The notes under the pieces: model-generated
Seen by the model: only the letters and a program-made list of their open reading frames with translations
What the model was told of the DNA's origin: nothing
Database searches by the model: none
Part shown: positions 7,039 through 15,908 of the stretch, piece after piece
Layout of the letters: each line of letters begins with the position of its first letter
How positions within the stretch are numbered: position 1 is the first letter of the stretch
Made by a program: the position numbers and the translations under genes
Assembly (NCBI GenBank): GCA_900541415.1
Contig: UQJP01000002.1
Span: 62,001 to 126,000, forward strand
Reading direction: 5' to 3'
Source of the DNA: an uncultured Odoribacter sp.
GTDB lineage: Bacteria; Bacteroidota; Bacteroidia; Bacteroidales; Marinifilaceae
Length of the DNA stretch: 64,000 nucleotides

Positions 7039-10035
7039 TTATTTTTTTATGATCTCAGCCTTTTTTCCGAATCTTCTTCTAAAGTCGAATGACAGCGGTG
7101 TGGCAACGAACAGTGAAGAGTAGGTTCCTACGATGATACCGATCAACAATGCGAATACGAATCCTTTGATTGAAGTACCACCGAAGATGAAGATGGCCAA
7201 CAATACAACCAAGGTCGAGAGCGAGGTACTGAATGTACGGCGGAGCGTAGAATTCAAAGCTGCGTTGGTTGTATCCATGTCGTCACGTTTCGGATATAAG
7301 CGGTGATATTCCCGAATACGGTCGAATACAACCACGGTATCGTTGATGGAGTAACCCACCACGGTCAGGATGGCCGCAATAAATGCCTGGTCGATCTCTA
7401 AGGAGAAGGGCAACAAGCCGGAAAGCAACGAGAATAACCCTAATACAACAATCGTATTGTGTGCCAGACCGAGAACGGCTCCCGCTCCATACCACCAGTT
7501 TGAGAACCGTACCATGATGTAAACAAAGATGACGAGTAGGGCAAAAACAACCGACCAAATAGCGGCTCTGGTAACGTCTTCAGCAACGGCGGGTCCTACT
7601 TTTTGAGACATCTGACGGTTTTCGGTGAGGAATTCCTCTTTTGTCGTGCCGTCCGGCAAGTAAGATTTTAATCCTTCATACAGTAAAGCTTCCACTTCAT
7701 CGTCCGCTTCTGTTCCTTCGTCTGCAATCCGATATTTTGTGGTGATTCTAACCTGATTGTCTCCACCGAAGGTTTTCACTTCCGGTGCGCTACCGTAAAC
7801 CACGGCCAGACTTTCAGCGATGGATTCCACCTGTACGGGTTTGTCGAATACAACGGTATAAGTTCTACCTCCAACGAAGTCGATACCTTTATCCAAACCT
7901 TTGGTGAACAAAGAAGCCAAACAGATCACGGTGATGATTCCCGATACAATGTAACCCACTTTGCGTCTTTGCAGGAACGGGAAATTAATATCGCGCAGCC
8001 AGTTTGCCGTGAACGGAGTGGTGAATTTTACGTTTTCGCTCTTGTTTACAGCGCTGTCTAAAATCAAACGGGTGATAAAGATTGCGCAGAACAGAGAGGT
8101 GAAGATACCGATGATCAATGTGGTTGCGAAACCTTTGATCGGGCCTTCTCCGAAGTAATAAAGGATAAAACCGGTTAATAAGGTGGTCACGTTACCGTCG
8201 ATAATAGCAGAGTAGGCTTGTTTGTAACCCTCTTTAACAGCGAGTTTCATGCCTTTGCCCGATCTCAGCTCTTCCTGAATACGTTCGTAGATCAATACGT
8301 TGGCATCCACGGACATACCCATCGTCAATACGATACCCGCAATACCTGGCAGTGTCAATACCGCCCCGATAGAAGCGAGCACACCGAACAGGAAGAACAA
8401 GTTGGTGAATAAAGCGATGTCGGCGGCTAAACCAGCTCCCCGGCTATAAAAGAATAACATATAAAGCAATACGAGGCAGAATGCGATCACAAATGACCAC
8501 ATACCCGATTGAATAGATTCGCTACCTAAAGACGGTCCTACGATTTCATCGGCGATGATACGTGCCGGAGCAGGCAGTTTTCCTGATTTCAGGATGTTTG
8601 CTAAGTCCTGTGCTTCTTTCACATCGAAGTGTCCGGTGATCTGTGAGCTACCTCCTTTAATTTCCGAATTAACGGTGGGAGAGGAACATACATAATCATC
8701 CAATACGATAGCGATGCTGTGTCCGATGTTTTCTTTGGTCAAACGTGCCCAAACTTTTGCACCTTCGCCGTTCATGTTCATTGAAACAATCGGGGCACCT
8801 CCGCTACGGTCGTCAAATGTTTGGCGGGCATCTACTACCGCACCTCCGTCCAACGGAGCTTTTCCGTCGCGGGTGGTGATTTTAATGGCATGCAATGCCA
8901 ATACATCCCCTTCCGGTTTGCTTGCCCACAACAATTTGGCATTTCTCGGGAATACAGATTTGATTTGCGGTAATGCCAGTAATTTATTGATAGCAGAAGT
9001 ATCTTTCAGGCGTGCCAGACCGACTGTCGAGCCTTGCTGATTGATACGTCCTTCGCGGTCGATATTCGGAGTCAATAAAGCGAAAAGCGGGTTTTGCTTC
9101 ATAAATTCTGCCTGGTCAGCCACTTTCAGAGAGTCGCTTAAACCGCTGATCAGGCTGTTACCCGTCGTATCGTTTGCAGCTGTCGTGGTTTCGGCAGTGT
9201 TAACGGCAGCTAATGCCAATGAATCGGCAGAACTCAGGACTTCGGTCGCTTTGTTCAGGTCGCGTGCTTTTTCGTTGGCAGCTTCCAGATATTTGTAGAA
9301 ATCGCCATTATCAAATGTTTCGTAAAATTCCAAAGCAGCAGTTCCCTGCAACAGTTTTCTAACGCGCTGTGCATCTTTGATACCCGGAAGCTCGATTACG
9401 ATACGGCCGGAGATGTCGGCTTTACGGATGTTAGGCTGTGCTACACCGAAACGGTCGATACGGGTACGCAGAATATTGAATGTATTGTCGATCGCTCCGT
9501 CGGCTTCTGCACGTACAACGTCCAGAACTTCTTTGTTGGTAGCTCCGATTTTGATTTTATCTTTTAGTTCTACCGTTCCGAAGATGTTAGGAGATGCAAG
9601 TTGTGCATTCGGTGCTATTCTTGCAAATGCTTCGCCAAAAAGGGTTACGAAATCTTTTGGGCTGCTGTTACGCATTTTAACGGCTTCCTGGATCGCCTGA
9701 TTGAAGGCTTCGTCCTGAGAATAGTTGGCTAAGCTGCGAACAACATCGGCAACATCAACCTCCATCGTAACGTTCATACCGCCCCGTAAGTCAAGACCCA
9801 GGTTCAGTTCTAACTCCTTACATTCTTTGTAAGTAAATTTGGCAAGTCCCAGAAAGTTATAAACTTCTTGGTTTGCAATAGAATCCAGGTATGCCTTTTC
9901 CTTGTCAGGGTCGCCTTGCGCATATACACGTGCGGCTTTTTCAACCCTTGTCGTCTTGTAGGTAAAAGATAACTGGTAAATACTTACTAATGCCAAAGCA
10001 ATAGCAAGTAATGTAATCGCTCCTTTATTCTGCAT
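7039..10035 (-). CDS. secDF: Protein translocase subunit SecDF (fused)
   Basis: The 998-aa protein joins SecD (N-terminal half) and SecF (from about residue 640) in one chain, as is normal in Bacteroidota. It uses the proton motive force to pull secreted proteins from the SecYEG channel. An N-terminal membrane helix is followed by the large periplasmic P1 region (GLDLRGGMNVTMEVD near residue 78), a helical bundle (SVDANVLIYERI) and the SecF half (GKGIDFVGGRTYTVVF-like, then DTVVVFDRIREY). A SecD-internal Ala/Ser/Thr-rich segment (about residues 265-310) is species-variable. It stands alone with its own promoter and terminator. Confidence 0.97.
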   Translation of the reverse strand: MQNKGAITLLAIALALVSIYQLSFTYKTTRVEKAARVYAQGDPDKEKAYLDSIANQEVYNFLGLAKFTYKECKELELNLGLDLRGGMNVTMEVDVADVVRSLANYSQDEAFNQAIQEAVKMRNSSPKDFVTLFGEAFARIAPNAQLASPNIFGTVELKDKIKIGATNKEVLDVVRAEADGAIDNTFNILRTRIDRFGVAQPNIRKADISGRIVIELPGIKDAQRVRKLLQGTAALEFYETFDNGDFYKYLEAANEKARDLNKATEVLSSADSLALAAVNTAETTTAANDTTGNSLISGLSDSLKVADQAEFMKQNPLFALLTPNIDREGRINQQGSTVGLARLKDTSAINKLLALPQIKSVFPRNAKLLWASKPEGDVLALHAIKITTRDGKAPLDGGAVVDARQTFDDRSGGAPIVSMNMNGEGAKVWARLTKENIGHSIAIVLDDYVCSSPTVNSEIKGGSSQITGHFDVKEAQDLANILKSGKLPAPARIIADEIVGPSLGSESIQSGMWSFVIAFCLVLLYMLFFYSRGAGLAADIALFTNLFFLFGVLASIGAVLTLPGIAGIVLTMGMSVDANVLIYERIQEELRSGKGMKLAVKEGYKQAYSAIIDGNVTTLLTGFILYYFGEGPIKGFATTLIIGIFTSLFCAIFITRLILDSAVNKSENVKFTTPFTANWLRDINFPFLQRRKVGYIVSGIITVICLASLFTKGLDKGIDFVGGRTYTVVFDKPVQVESIAESLAVVYGSAPEVKTFGGDNQVRITTKYRIADEGTEADDEVEALLYEGLKSYLPDGTTKEEFLTENRQMSQKVGPAVAEDVTRAAIWSVVFALLVIFVYIMVRFSNWWYGAGAVLGLAHNTIVVLGLFSLLSGLLPFSLEIDQAFIAAILTVVGYSINDTVVVFDRIREYHRLYPKRDDMDTTNAALNSTLRRTFSTSLSTLVVLLAIFIFGGTSIKGFVFALLIGIIVGTYSSLFVATPLSFDFRRRFGKKAEIIKK

Positions 10036-10094
10036 TTTTACAATAGATTATATATTACTTAATTTTATTAATACTTTTCACCAATATTAATGCG

Positions 10095-10102
10095 CAAAAG
10101 TA
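10095..10102 (-). promoter_or_regulatory. -7 promoter element of secDF
   Basis: TACTTTTG on the minus strand matches TAnnTTTG and lies 59 nt before the secDF start codon. No -33 element at the usual distance was seen. Confidence 0.55.
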
Positions 10103-10117
10103 TAATATTTTTTCAAA

Positions 10118-10606
10118 TTACCTGCGGCAGATTAAGATTTTCTTTTGATAATCTATCACAACGCAATGTTTTACGCAAAAATCACAACCTAATAGCGCAA
10201 TAATTTTTCGTTCCAGATGCCGGTTATACATCTCCTTAACATAATCCAGGTCTATCGCGGCCAATAGCATGTTTTTGAATGGATGCCCGCCTATTTTCAC
10301 TTCCTGTATCCGGATCACTTTCACATCTTCGATTTGTCCGGTGACGCTTCCCGATTGTATTTGGATTCCGGTTTTTTCTATTTCGTTCCCCTCCAGCAAC
10401 TGATTGTCGATCACGGTGACCGAAGCTCCCGTATCGATGATGGCTTCCCCTTTGACTCCGTTTATTTCGAAAGGGGTGATCAGGTGATAGCTGTTGCTTT
10501 CCAATTCAACGATTTCTATTGGAATGACGGCTTTGGGGGATCGGTAGGAAATGTGTTTTGCCTGTTCTTCGAAATGACAGGCTTTCAGGTGTTTTTTCCG
10601 TTTCAT
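10118..10606 (-). CDS. Retropepsin-like aspartic protease domain protein
   Basis: A small (about 162 aa) cytoplasmic protein with the single aspartyl-protease motif IIDTGASVTVID near residue 60, as in clan AA proteases that work as dimers. A second conserved ALLGCDF segment (near residue 140) resembles the hydrophobic-hydrophobic-Gly end of the fold. No signal peptide is visible. The ATG at 10606 (MKRKKHL) was chosen over a GTG five codons upstream. Substrate unknown. The gene stands alone between secDF and mdh. Confidence 0.7.
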   Translation of the reverse strand: MKRKKHLKACHFEEQAKHISYRSPKAVIPIEIVELESNSYHLITPFEINGVKGEAIIDTGASVTVIDNQLLEGNEIEKTGIQIQSGSVTGQIEDVKVIRIQEVKIGGHPFKNMLLAAIDLDYVKEMYNRHLERKIIALLGCDFCVKHCVVIDYQKKILICRR

Positions 10607-10694
10607 AGATTCTTGTCCCACGATTCGGTCACAAACTTAAACAATATCAGGGGAATGACAAGATAAAAAAGGGATATTAACCTTTTATATATAA

Positions 10695-10722
10695 AAAAAC
10701 AGAGGCGTATGCCTCTGTTTTT
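10695..10722. terminator. Terminator after mdh (bidirectional stem)
   Basis: A perfect 12-bp stem (AAAAACAGAGGC / GCCTCTGTTTTT) with a GTAT loop. Read on the minus strand it follows the mdh stop at 10745 and ends in a long T run. Confidence 0.85.
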
Positions 10723-10744
10723 ATCTGTTGTGAAAAAGTTCCGA

Positions 10745-11680
10745 TTAGAACATTTTCATATCGTCCAGCACGTTCATTACCGATTTTACTGCTTTGGCAG
10801 ATTCTTCCAGCAATTGTTTTTCTTCTTTGTCGAGTTTCACTTCGATGATCTTTTCGATACCGTTTTTGCCTAAGATTACCGGAACACCCAGGTAGATGTC
10901 TTTCATTCCGTATTCGCCGTTCAATAGGGCGCATACCGGGAATACACGTCTTTGGTTGTTAACGATAGCTTCCACCATTTGAGCGGCAGCAGCTCCGGGA
11001 GCATACCATGCAGAAGTTCCCATCAGTTTAACCAATTCGCCACCACCGACTTTTGTTCTTTCGATGATTGCATGCAGGGTGTCTGCATCCATTAATTCAG
11101 TTACAGGGATACCGCCAACTGTGGTGTAGCGGGGAAGCGGAACCATCGTGTCGCCGTGTCCTCCCAATAAAAGAGCCTGAATATCTTTCGGAGATACATT
11201 CAATGCTTCGGCCAGAAACGCCCGGTAACGTGCCGTATCGAGGATACCTGCCATTCCGAATACTTTAGAAGAATCGATTTTGGCAGCCAGGAATGAGCAA
11301 TAACACATTACGTCCAACGGGTTGGATACGATGATGATTTTTGCGTTCGGAGAATATTTGATAACATTTTCAGTAACCGATTTTACGATACCTGCGTTGG
11401 TTGAAATTAAATCGTCGCGGCTCATTCCCGGTTTGCGGGGAAGGCCTGAAGTAATCACCACAACTTCGGAATCGGCTGTTGCTGGGTAGTCATTGGTTAC
11501 ACCTTTGATGCGGGTATCATAAAGGTTGATCGGGGCGGTTTGCCACATATCCAGGGATTTACCTTCTGAAACACCTTCTTTGATGTCGAGAAGAACTACT
11601 TCATTTACAATGTCTTTTTCTGCAATGCAGTTAGCACATGTTGCACCAACGTTACCTGCTCCAACAACTGTTACTTTCAT
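10745..11680 (-). CDS. mdh: Malate dehydrogenase (NAD)
   Basis: The enzyme interconverts malate and oxaloacetate with NAD(H) in the cytoplasm; in fermenting Bacteroidota it serves the reductive route to fumarate, succinate and propionate. Visible features are the Rossmann motif GAGNVG (7-12), D32 that selects NAD, the substrate loop PRKPGMSR with the malate-type arginines, and the catalytic HGD (GGHGDTMVP). Length 311 aa is typical of the lactate-dehydrogenase-like MDH class. It has the clearest promoter in the window and its own terminator. Confidence 0.95.
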   Translation of the reverse strand: MKVTVVGAGNVGATCANCIAEKDIVNEVVLLDIKEGVSEGKSLDMWQTAPINLYDTRIKGVTNDYPATADSEVVVITSGLPRKPGMSRDDLISTNAGIVKSVTENVIKYSPNAKIIIVSNPLDVMCYCSFLAAKIDSSKVFGMAGILDTARYRAFLAEALNVSPKDIQALLLGGHGDTMVPLPRYTTVGGIPVTELMDADTLHAIIERTKVGGGELVKLMGTSAWYAPGAAAAQMVEAIVNNQRRVFPVCALLNGEYGMKDIYLGVPVILGKNGIEKIIEVKLDKEEKQLLEESAKAVKSVMNVLDDMKMF

Positions 11681-11738
11681 TTTGTTATAATTTTTATTGT
11701 TATACTAAAATTCTTTCCATGGGCTTTTATACCGACGT

Positions 11739-11769
11739 CAAATTTACTTCTTTTTTAGAATCGAGCAAA
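11739..11769 (-). promoter_or_regulatory. Consensus promoter of mdh
   Basis: On the minus strand TTTG (11766-11769) is followed after exactly 19 nt by TAAATTTG (11739-11746), the full Bacteroidota sigma-ABfr consensus. The -7 lies 58 nt before the ATG. This strong housekeeping promoter supports the phylum assignment. Confidence 0.85.
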
Positions 11770-11911
11770 ATATTAGAGAAAAAATTCTTTAATTTTTCAC
11801 GGGAGGATGAAACCGGGAAATCGTCCGTCTGGACATGCTCACGAATCCTGTATTTTATCCGGGGCATGGGAGATTTACTCCGTATGGCAGGCAGTTTTTT
11901 CCCGCGATGAT

Positions 11912-13267
11912 TTATTTCGTGGAGAAATTCAATTTTTTCCGTTGAAAATACACGAACCACAAAGGCAATACCGTGCCTTTGACGATGCTCGAAAGGGTGA
12001 CGCTCCACCAAATCCCGTTCAGCCCCAATGCCGGGAATGTCGTCAGCCAATAAGCCATAGGGATACGTGCCCCTGTAAATACGATGCTGACCAATGCCGG
12101 GGGCGTGGTGTTGCCGCAACCGTTGAAAGCTCCGGCTGTGACAGCCTCCAATACCATGAATAATTGCGAGAGTGCCAATATCCTCAGGTAGTCTCCGCCT
12201 GCCTGAATAGCGGCTTCTTCGGTGACGAAGATGTTGAATATTTCTTTGTTGAATATCCAGAACAGGATGGCGGCAACCGCTCCGAACGAACAGGAAATCC
12301 GTAAGGTCATGCGATAGCCTTTCCGGATGCGTTCGTAGTTTCCCGCTCCGTAGTTTTGTCCGGTGAACGAGGCTAAGGCCGTGGAAAATCCGGCAGCGGT
12401 CATCCAGGAAATCGCTTCGATCTGTGAACCGATGCTTTGGGTGGCCACTCCTACTGCTCCCCAGCGGGCTGCCAGCGTGGCCAACGTCAGCGAGAAAAGG
12501 GAAAACATGGCGTTTTCGATGCTTACAGGTAACCCCAACCGGGCAATCCTGCCTGCAAATTGTTTGTTGGGAGCTGTAAATAACCTGATTTTTCCCAATG
12601 TAAACCGGAAGGAAAATACTTTTCTGGCAAAGATGCTGAATACCACAAACTGTGAGAGCGCTGTGGCGATGGCTGCCCCTGCCGTGCCCATTGCCGGAAA
12701 AGGGCCATAGCCATAAATTAATAAGGGATCGAGCAGGATGTTTACAACCAATCCCACTGCTGTGATGCGGAATGGGGTTTTGCTGTCGCCCTGTCCATTG
12801 TATAGGCCGCTAAAGGTGTTGTTGTTGAATTGGCAGAACAGACCGGGGGCGACGATGCGCATATAGCCTACCGCCTGTTCCGTTACTTCCGCTTCGAAAT
12901 CGAAAAGCCCGATTAACCGGGGAGCAAAGATCAGGATCAGGCAGGCATAGATGAAGGCGATCAATACCGAGAGCTTGACGGCCTGATTGGCATATATATT
13001 CGCCCGTTTTAAGTCCTTTGACCCGACTGACTGCGACACGGTGATTTCCGCCCCGGTTTTGGTCAGCAGGGAAAATGCGTTGCATAGCCAGGTGAAGAAT
13101 CCGGCGGCTCCTGCGGCGGCCACACTGGTTGTTCCCAAATGTCCCAGCCATAACATATCGGTCATGCTGTACGCCATTTGGATGAAAGAAGCTGAGATCA
13201 GGGGGACTGCCATGACCCATAACCCTTGAAAGATACTTCCCTGGGTGAGATCAGTCGGTTGTTTCAT
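11912..13267 (-). CDS. MATE family efflux transporter
   Basis: A 451-aa inner-membrane protein with about 12 hydrophobic segments in two similar halves, typical of multidrug and toxin extrusion carriers of the NorM/DinF type that export cationic compounds against Na+ or H+. The N-terminus (GSIFQGLWVMAVPLISASFIQMAY in shortened form) and the repeat start near residue 235 (ARLGLPVSIENAMFS) are family hallmarks. The gene lies downstream of the aminotransferase, but a hairpin terminator and a second short stem (13284-13300) sit between them. Substrate cannot be told. Confidence 0.88.
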   Translation of the reverse strand: MKQPTDLTQGSIFQGLWVMAVPLISASFIQMAYSMTDMLWLGHLGTTSVAAAGAAGFFTWLCNAFSLLTKTGAEITVSQSVGSKDLKRANIYANQAVKLSVLIAFIYACLILIFAPRLIGLFDFEAEVTEQAVGYMRIVAPGLFCQFNNNTFSGLYNGQGDSKTPFRITAVGLVVNILLDPLLIYGYGPFPAMGTAGAAIATALSQFVVFSIFARKVFSFRFTLGKIRLFTAPNKQFAGRIARLGLPVSIENAMFSLFSLTLATLAARWGAVGVATQSIGSQIEAISWMTAAGFSTALASFTGQNYGAGNYERIRKGYRMTLRISCSFGAVAAILFWIFNKEIFNIFVTEEAAIQAGGDYLRILALSQLFMVLEAVTAGAFNGCGNTTPPALVSIVFTGARIPMAYWLTTFPALGLNGIWWSVTLSSIVKGTVLPLWFVYFQRKKLNFSTK

Positions 13268-13317
13268 CTAATTACTGCTGTAAGCCGGGATGTTCCCGGC
13301 GTTGAAGTGGTGTGGAT

Positions 13318-13349
13318 AAACCGGAGAAAGTTCATATTTTCTCCGGTTT
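13318..13349 (-). terminator. Terminator after aminotransferase
   Basis: A perfect 12-bp stem (AAACCGGAGAAA / TTTCTCCGGTTT) with an 8-nt loop lies 6 bp past the aminotransferase stop on the minus strand. The T run is short, so it may be partial. A second GC-rich stem (GCCGGGA-TGT-TCCCGGC, 13284-13300) is next to the MATE start. Confidence 0.65.
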
Positions 13350-13354
13350 GAATT

Positions 13355-14557
13355 TTATTTTGCCTTTTTGCTGTTGTAGGCTTCTAATGCTTTTTCCAAA
13401 ACAATCAGGGCGTTGGCAAGGTCTTCTTTTTTCAGGACATACGCGATACGGACTTCGTTTTTGCCCAAGCCCGGAGTGGTGTAGAAACCGGAAGCCGGAG
13501 CCATAAATACGGTTTGCCCTTCATATTGAAATTCTTCCAGGCACCAGGCACAGAATTTATCGGCATCGTCCACCGGAAGTTTCGCCACGGTATAGAATGC
13601 TCCCATCGGAATGGGGGAATAGCAGCCCGGAATCCTGTTCAGTCCGTCGATCAGGAATTTCCGCCGTTCCACGTATTCATTATAAACGTCGAGCATATAT
13701 TCTTCCGGAGTGTCCAGAGAAGCTTCGGCAATGAGCTGCCCGATCAATGGGGGGCTCAGGCGTGCCTGACACCATTTCATAACGTTTTCTTTTACCTGCT
13801 TGTTTTTGGTGATCAGTGCCCCGATCCGGATGCCGCATTCGCTGTAACGTTTGGATACGGAATCCACGAGGATTACATTATTTTCAATGCCTTCCAGATG
13901 GAATGCCGAGATATAGGGTGCGCCTGTGTAGCAGAATTCCCGGTAAACTTCGTCGGAAAACAGGAATAGATCGTATTTTTTGACCAAGTCCCGGATCTGA
14001 TTCATTTCTTTTTGCGTGTAAAGATAACCTGTCGGGTTGTTCGGATTACAGATCAGGATTGCTTTGGTGCGCGGTGTGATCAGTTCTTCGAATTTTTCTA
14101 CGGAAGGAAGGGCAAAACCTTCTTCAATGGTGGACGGAACGGTTTTAATCACGGCTCCGCAAGAGATGGCGAATGCCATGTAGTTGGCGTAGGCCGGTTC
14201 CGGCACAATGATTTCATCGCCCGGATCGAGGCAAGCCATAAATGAAAAAAATACGGCTTCAGACCCTCCGGTGGTTATGATGATGTCGTCTGCGCTGACG
14301 TTTATTTTGAATTTGTCGTAGTATTTCACCAGTTTTTCACGGAAGCTGCGGATTCCCTCGCTGGGAGAATACTCCAGCACTTTCCGGTCGAGATTGTGCG
14401 CCGCTCGTAACGCGACCTCCGGTGTCGCCACGTCGGGCTGACCGATATTGAGGTGATATACTTTGATTCCCTTCGCTTTAGCCTTGTTGGCTAACGGTAC
14501 TAATTTTCGGATGGGCGAAGCGGGCATATCTATTCCGCGTTGTGAAATGTTTGGCAT
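13355..14557 (-). CDS. PLP-dependent class I/II aminotransferase (AspC-like)
   Basis: A 400-aa cytoplasmic fold-type I aminotransferase that probably uses aspartate or an aromatic amino acid with 2-oxoglutarate. Visible features are the N-terminal substrate segment LNIGQPDVATP, the TTGGSEA cofactor-phosphate region, NPNNPTG, the SDEVYREF aspartate, and the PLP lysine in SVSKRYSECGIRIG. Substrate preference cannot be fixed from sequence. It is divergent from ddl and has its own -7 element. Confidence 0.9.
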   Translation of the reverse strand: MPNISQRGIDMPASPIRKLVPLANKAKAKGIKVYHLNIGQPDVATPEVALRAAHNLDRKVLEYSPSEGIRSFREKLVKYYDKFKINVSADDIIITTGGSEAVFFSFMACLDPGDEIIVPEPAYANYMAFAISCGAVIKTVPSTIEEGFALPSVEKFEELITPRTKAILICNPNNPTGYLYTQKEMNQIRDLVKKYDLFLFSDEVYREFCYTGAPYISAFHLEGIENNVILVDSVSKRYSECGIRIGALITKNKQVKENVMKWCQARLSPPLIGQLIAEASLDTPEEYMLDVYNEYVERRKFLIDGLNRIPGCYSPIPMGAFYTVAKLPVDDADKFCAWCLEEFQYEGQTVFMAPASGFYTTPGLGKNEVRIAYVLKKEDLANALIVLEKALEAYNSKKAK

Positions 14558-14586
14558 TCAGTTTGGTTTTAATAATTTGTGAGCGG

Positions 14587-14594
14587 CAAAGGTA
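14587..14594 (-). promoter_or_regulatory. -7 element of aminotransferase gene
   Basis: TACCTTTG on the minus strand, a perfect TAnnTTTG match, 29 nt before the ATG at 14557. A TTTTT run about 18 nt upstream is a poor -33. Confidence 0.55.
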
Positions 14595-14678
14595 CGAAAT
14601 AATTGAATATTGAAAAACGGTTCTGCCGGGATTGAAAAAAAATTGAAAGCCTGTCTTACCGAATGCAAAAATTACTTT

Positions 14679-14686
14679 TACTTTTG
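14679..14686 (+). promoter_or_regulatory. -7 element of ddl
   Basis: TACTTTTG matches TAnnTTTG. It is 92 nt before the ddl ATG, giving a leader of about 85 nt. No -33 was recognised. Confidence 0.5.
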
Positions 14687-14777
14687 TGAAAATTATCCGG
14701 TATGGGCGCGGGTCATTCCAAGAGTCCTGTCGTTTTTTATTTGTCTGGTTATAAATCGATTAAGATATTAAAGAATT

Positions 14778-15755
14778 ATGAAAAAAAATGTAGTCGTTAT
14801 TGCTGGTGGCAACTCTTCCGAATACGGTGTATCTATAAAATCAGGTCATCATGTTTTTTCGGAAGTGGACGGGGAGCGTTATAATAAATATTTGATGATT
14901 TTGCAGGGAAGGGTATGGCAGGTGGATATAGACGGGAAGCGGTATGATGTGGATAAGAATGATTTTTCTTTTATGCTGGAAGGGCAGAAAATCGCGTTCG
15001 ATTTTGCTTACATCACCATTCATGGAGTGCCGGGGGAGAACGGAATGTTGCAGGGATACCTGGATATGATGGGAGTTCCCTATTCCACATGCAGCACGCT
15101 TTGCGAGGCTATTACATTCGATAAATACACTTGTACGAATTATTTGCGCGGTTTCGGTATTCATACGACCGAGCCTGTGATGCTGACCCGGGGACAGGGA
15201 TATGATAAAGAGGCGGTGCTGGACGCTGTTGGTTTGCCTTGTTTTGTGAAACCTAACGCGGAGGGGTCGAGTTTTGGCGTGTCGAAAGTGAAGACGGCGG
15301 CGGATTTCGATGCGGCGATGGAGGAAGCGTTCAGCAAATGCCACGAGGTGTTGGTGGAAACCTTTATCGACGGTACCGAGTTTACCTGCGGGCTTTATAA
15401 AGTGGGAAGTAAGAAAGTGATTTTCCCGGTGGCCGAGATTATTTCTAAGAAAGAGTTTTTTGATTTTGAGGCGAAATACGATGCAACCAAGTCGGATGAA
15501 ATTATTCCGGGGCGATTCTCAGAAGAGATCACGGATCAAATTCAGTCGATGGCATCGGAAGTTTATGATTTGCTGCGCTGCGAGGGGATTGTCAGAATCG
15601 ATGGTTTTGTAAAGGGAGATGAGGTGATTATGCTGGAAGTGAATACCACTCCGGGAATGACCGCTAACAGTTTTATTCCCAAGATGGTGCGGTGCATGGG
15701 AACTACGCTGAAAGAAGTGATCACGGAGATCGTTGAGGATAAATTGAAAAAATAA
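14778..15755 (+). CDS. ddl: D-alanine--D-alanine ligase
   Basis: The enzyme joins two D-alanines with ATP to make the dipeptide that MurF adds to the peptidoglycan precursor. The 325-aa ATP-grasp protein shows the N-terminal AGGNSSEYGVSI segment (usually GGxSxEhxvS), HGVPGENGMLQGYLDMMGVPY, CFVKPNAEGSSFGVSKV for nucleotide binding, and the metal-binding end IDGFVKGDEVIMLEVNTTPGMT. It pairs functionally with murF-alr at 54-56.6 kb. Length is normal. Confidence 0.95.
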   Translation: MKKNVVVIAGGNSSEYGVSIKSGHHVFSEVDGERYNKYLMILQGRVWQVDIDGKRYDVDKNDFSFMLEGQKIAFDFAYITIHGVPGENGMLQGYLDMMGVPYSTCSTLCEAITFDKYTCTNYLRGFGIHTTEPVMLTRGQGYDKEAVLDAVGLPCFVKPNAEGSSFGVSKVKTAADFDAAMEEAFSKCHEVLVETFIDGTEFTCGLYKVGSKKVIFPVAEIISKKEFFDFEAKYDATKSDEIIPGRFSEEITDQIQSMASEVYDLLRCEGIVRIDGFVKGDEVIMLEVNTTPGMTANSFIPKMVRCMGTTLKEVITEIVEDKLKK

Positions 15756-15908
15756 TATTATAGATTCCGATTGAAACTTCAGCTTTCCGGCGGTTTGCTG
15801 TCGGCGGGCCGGGGTTTCTATCGGTGAAAATGCCTGTTTTCCGGATGAAACCGGACAGGTATGGCAAAGTCCGGGGAACTTTTTAGGTGGTCGTCTTTGC
15901 CGTATGTT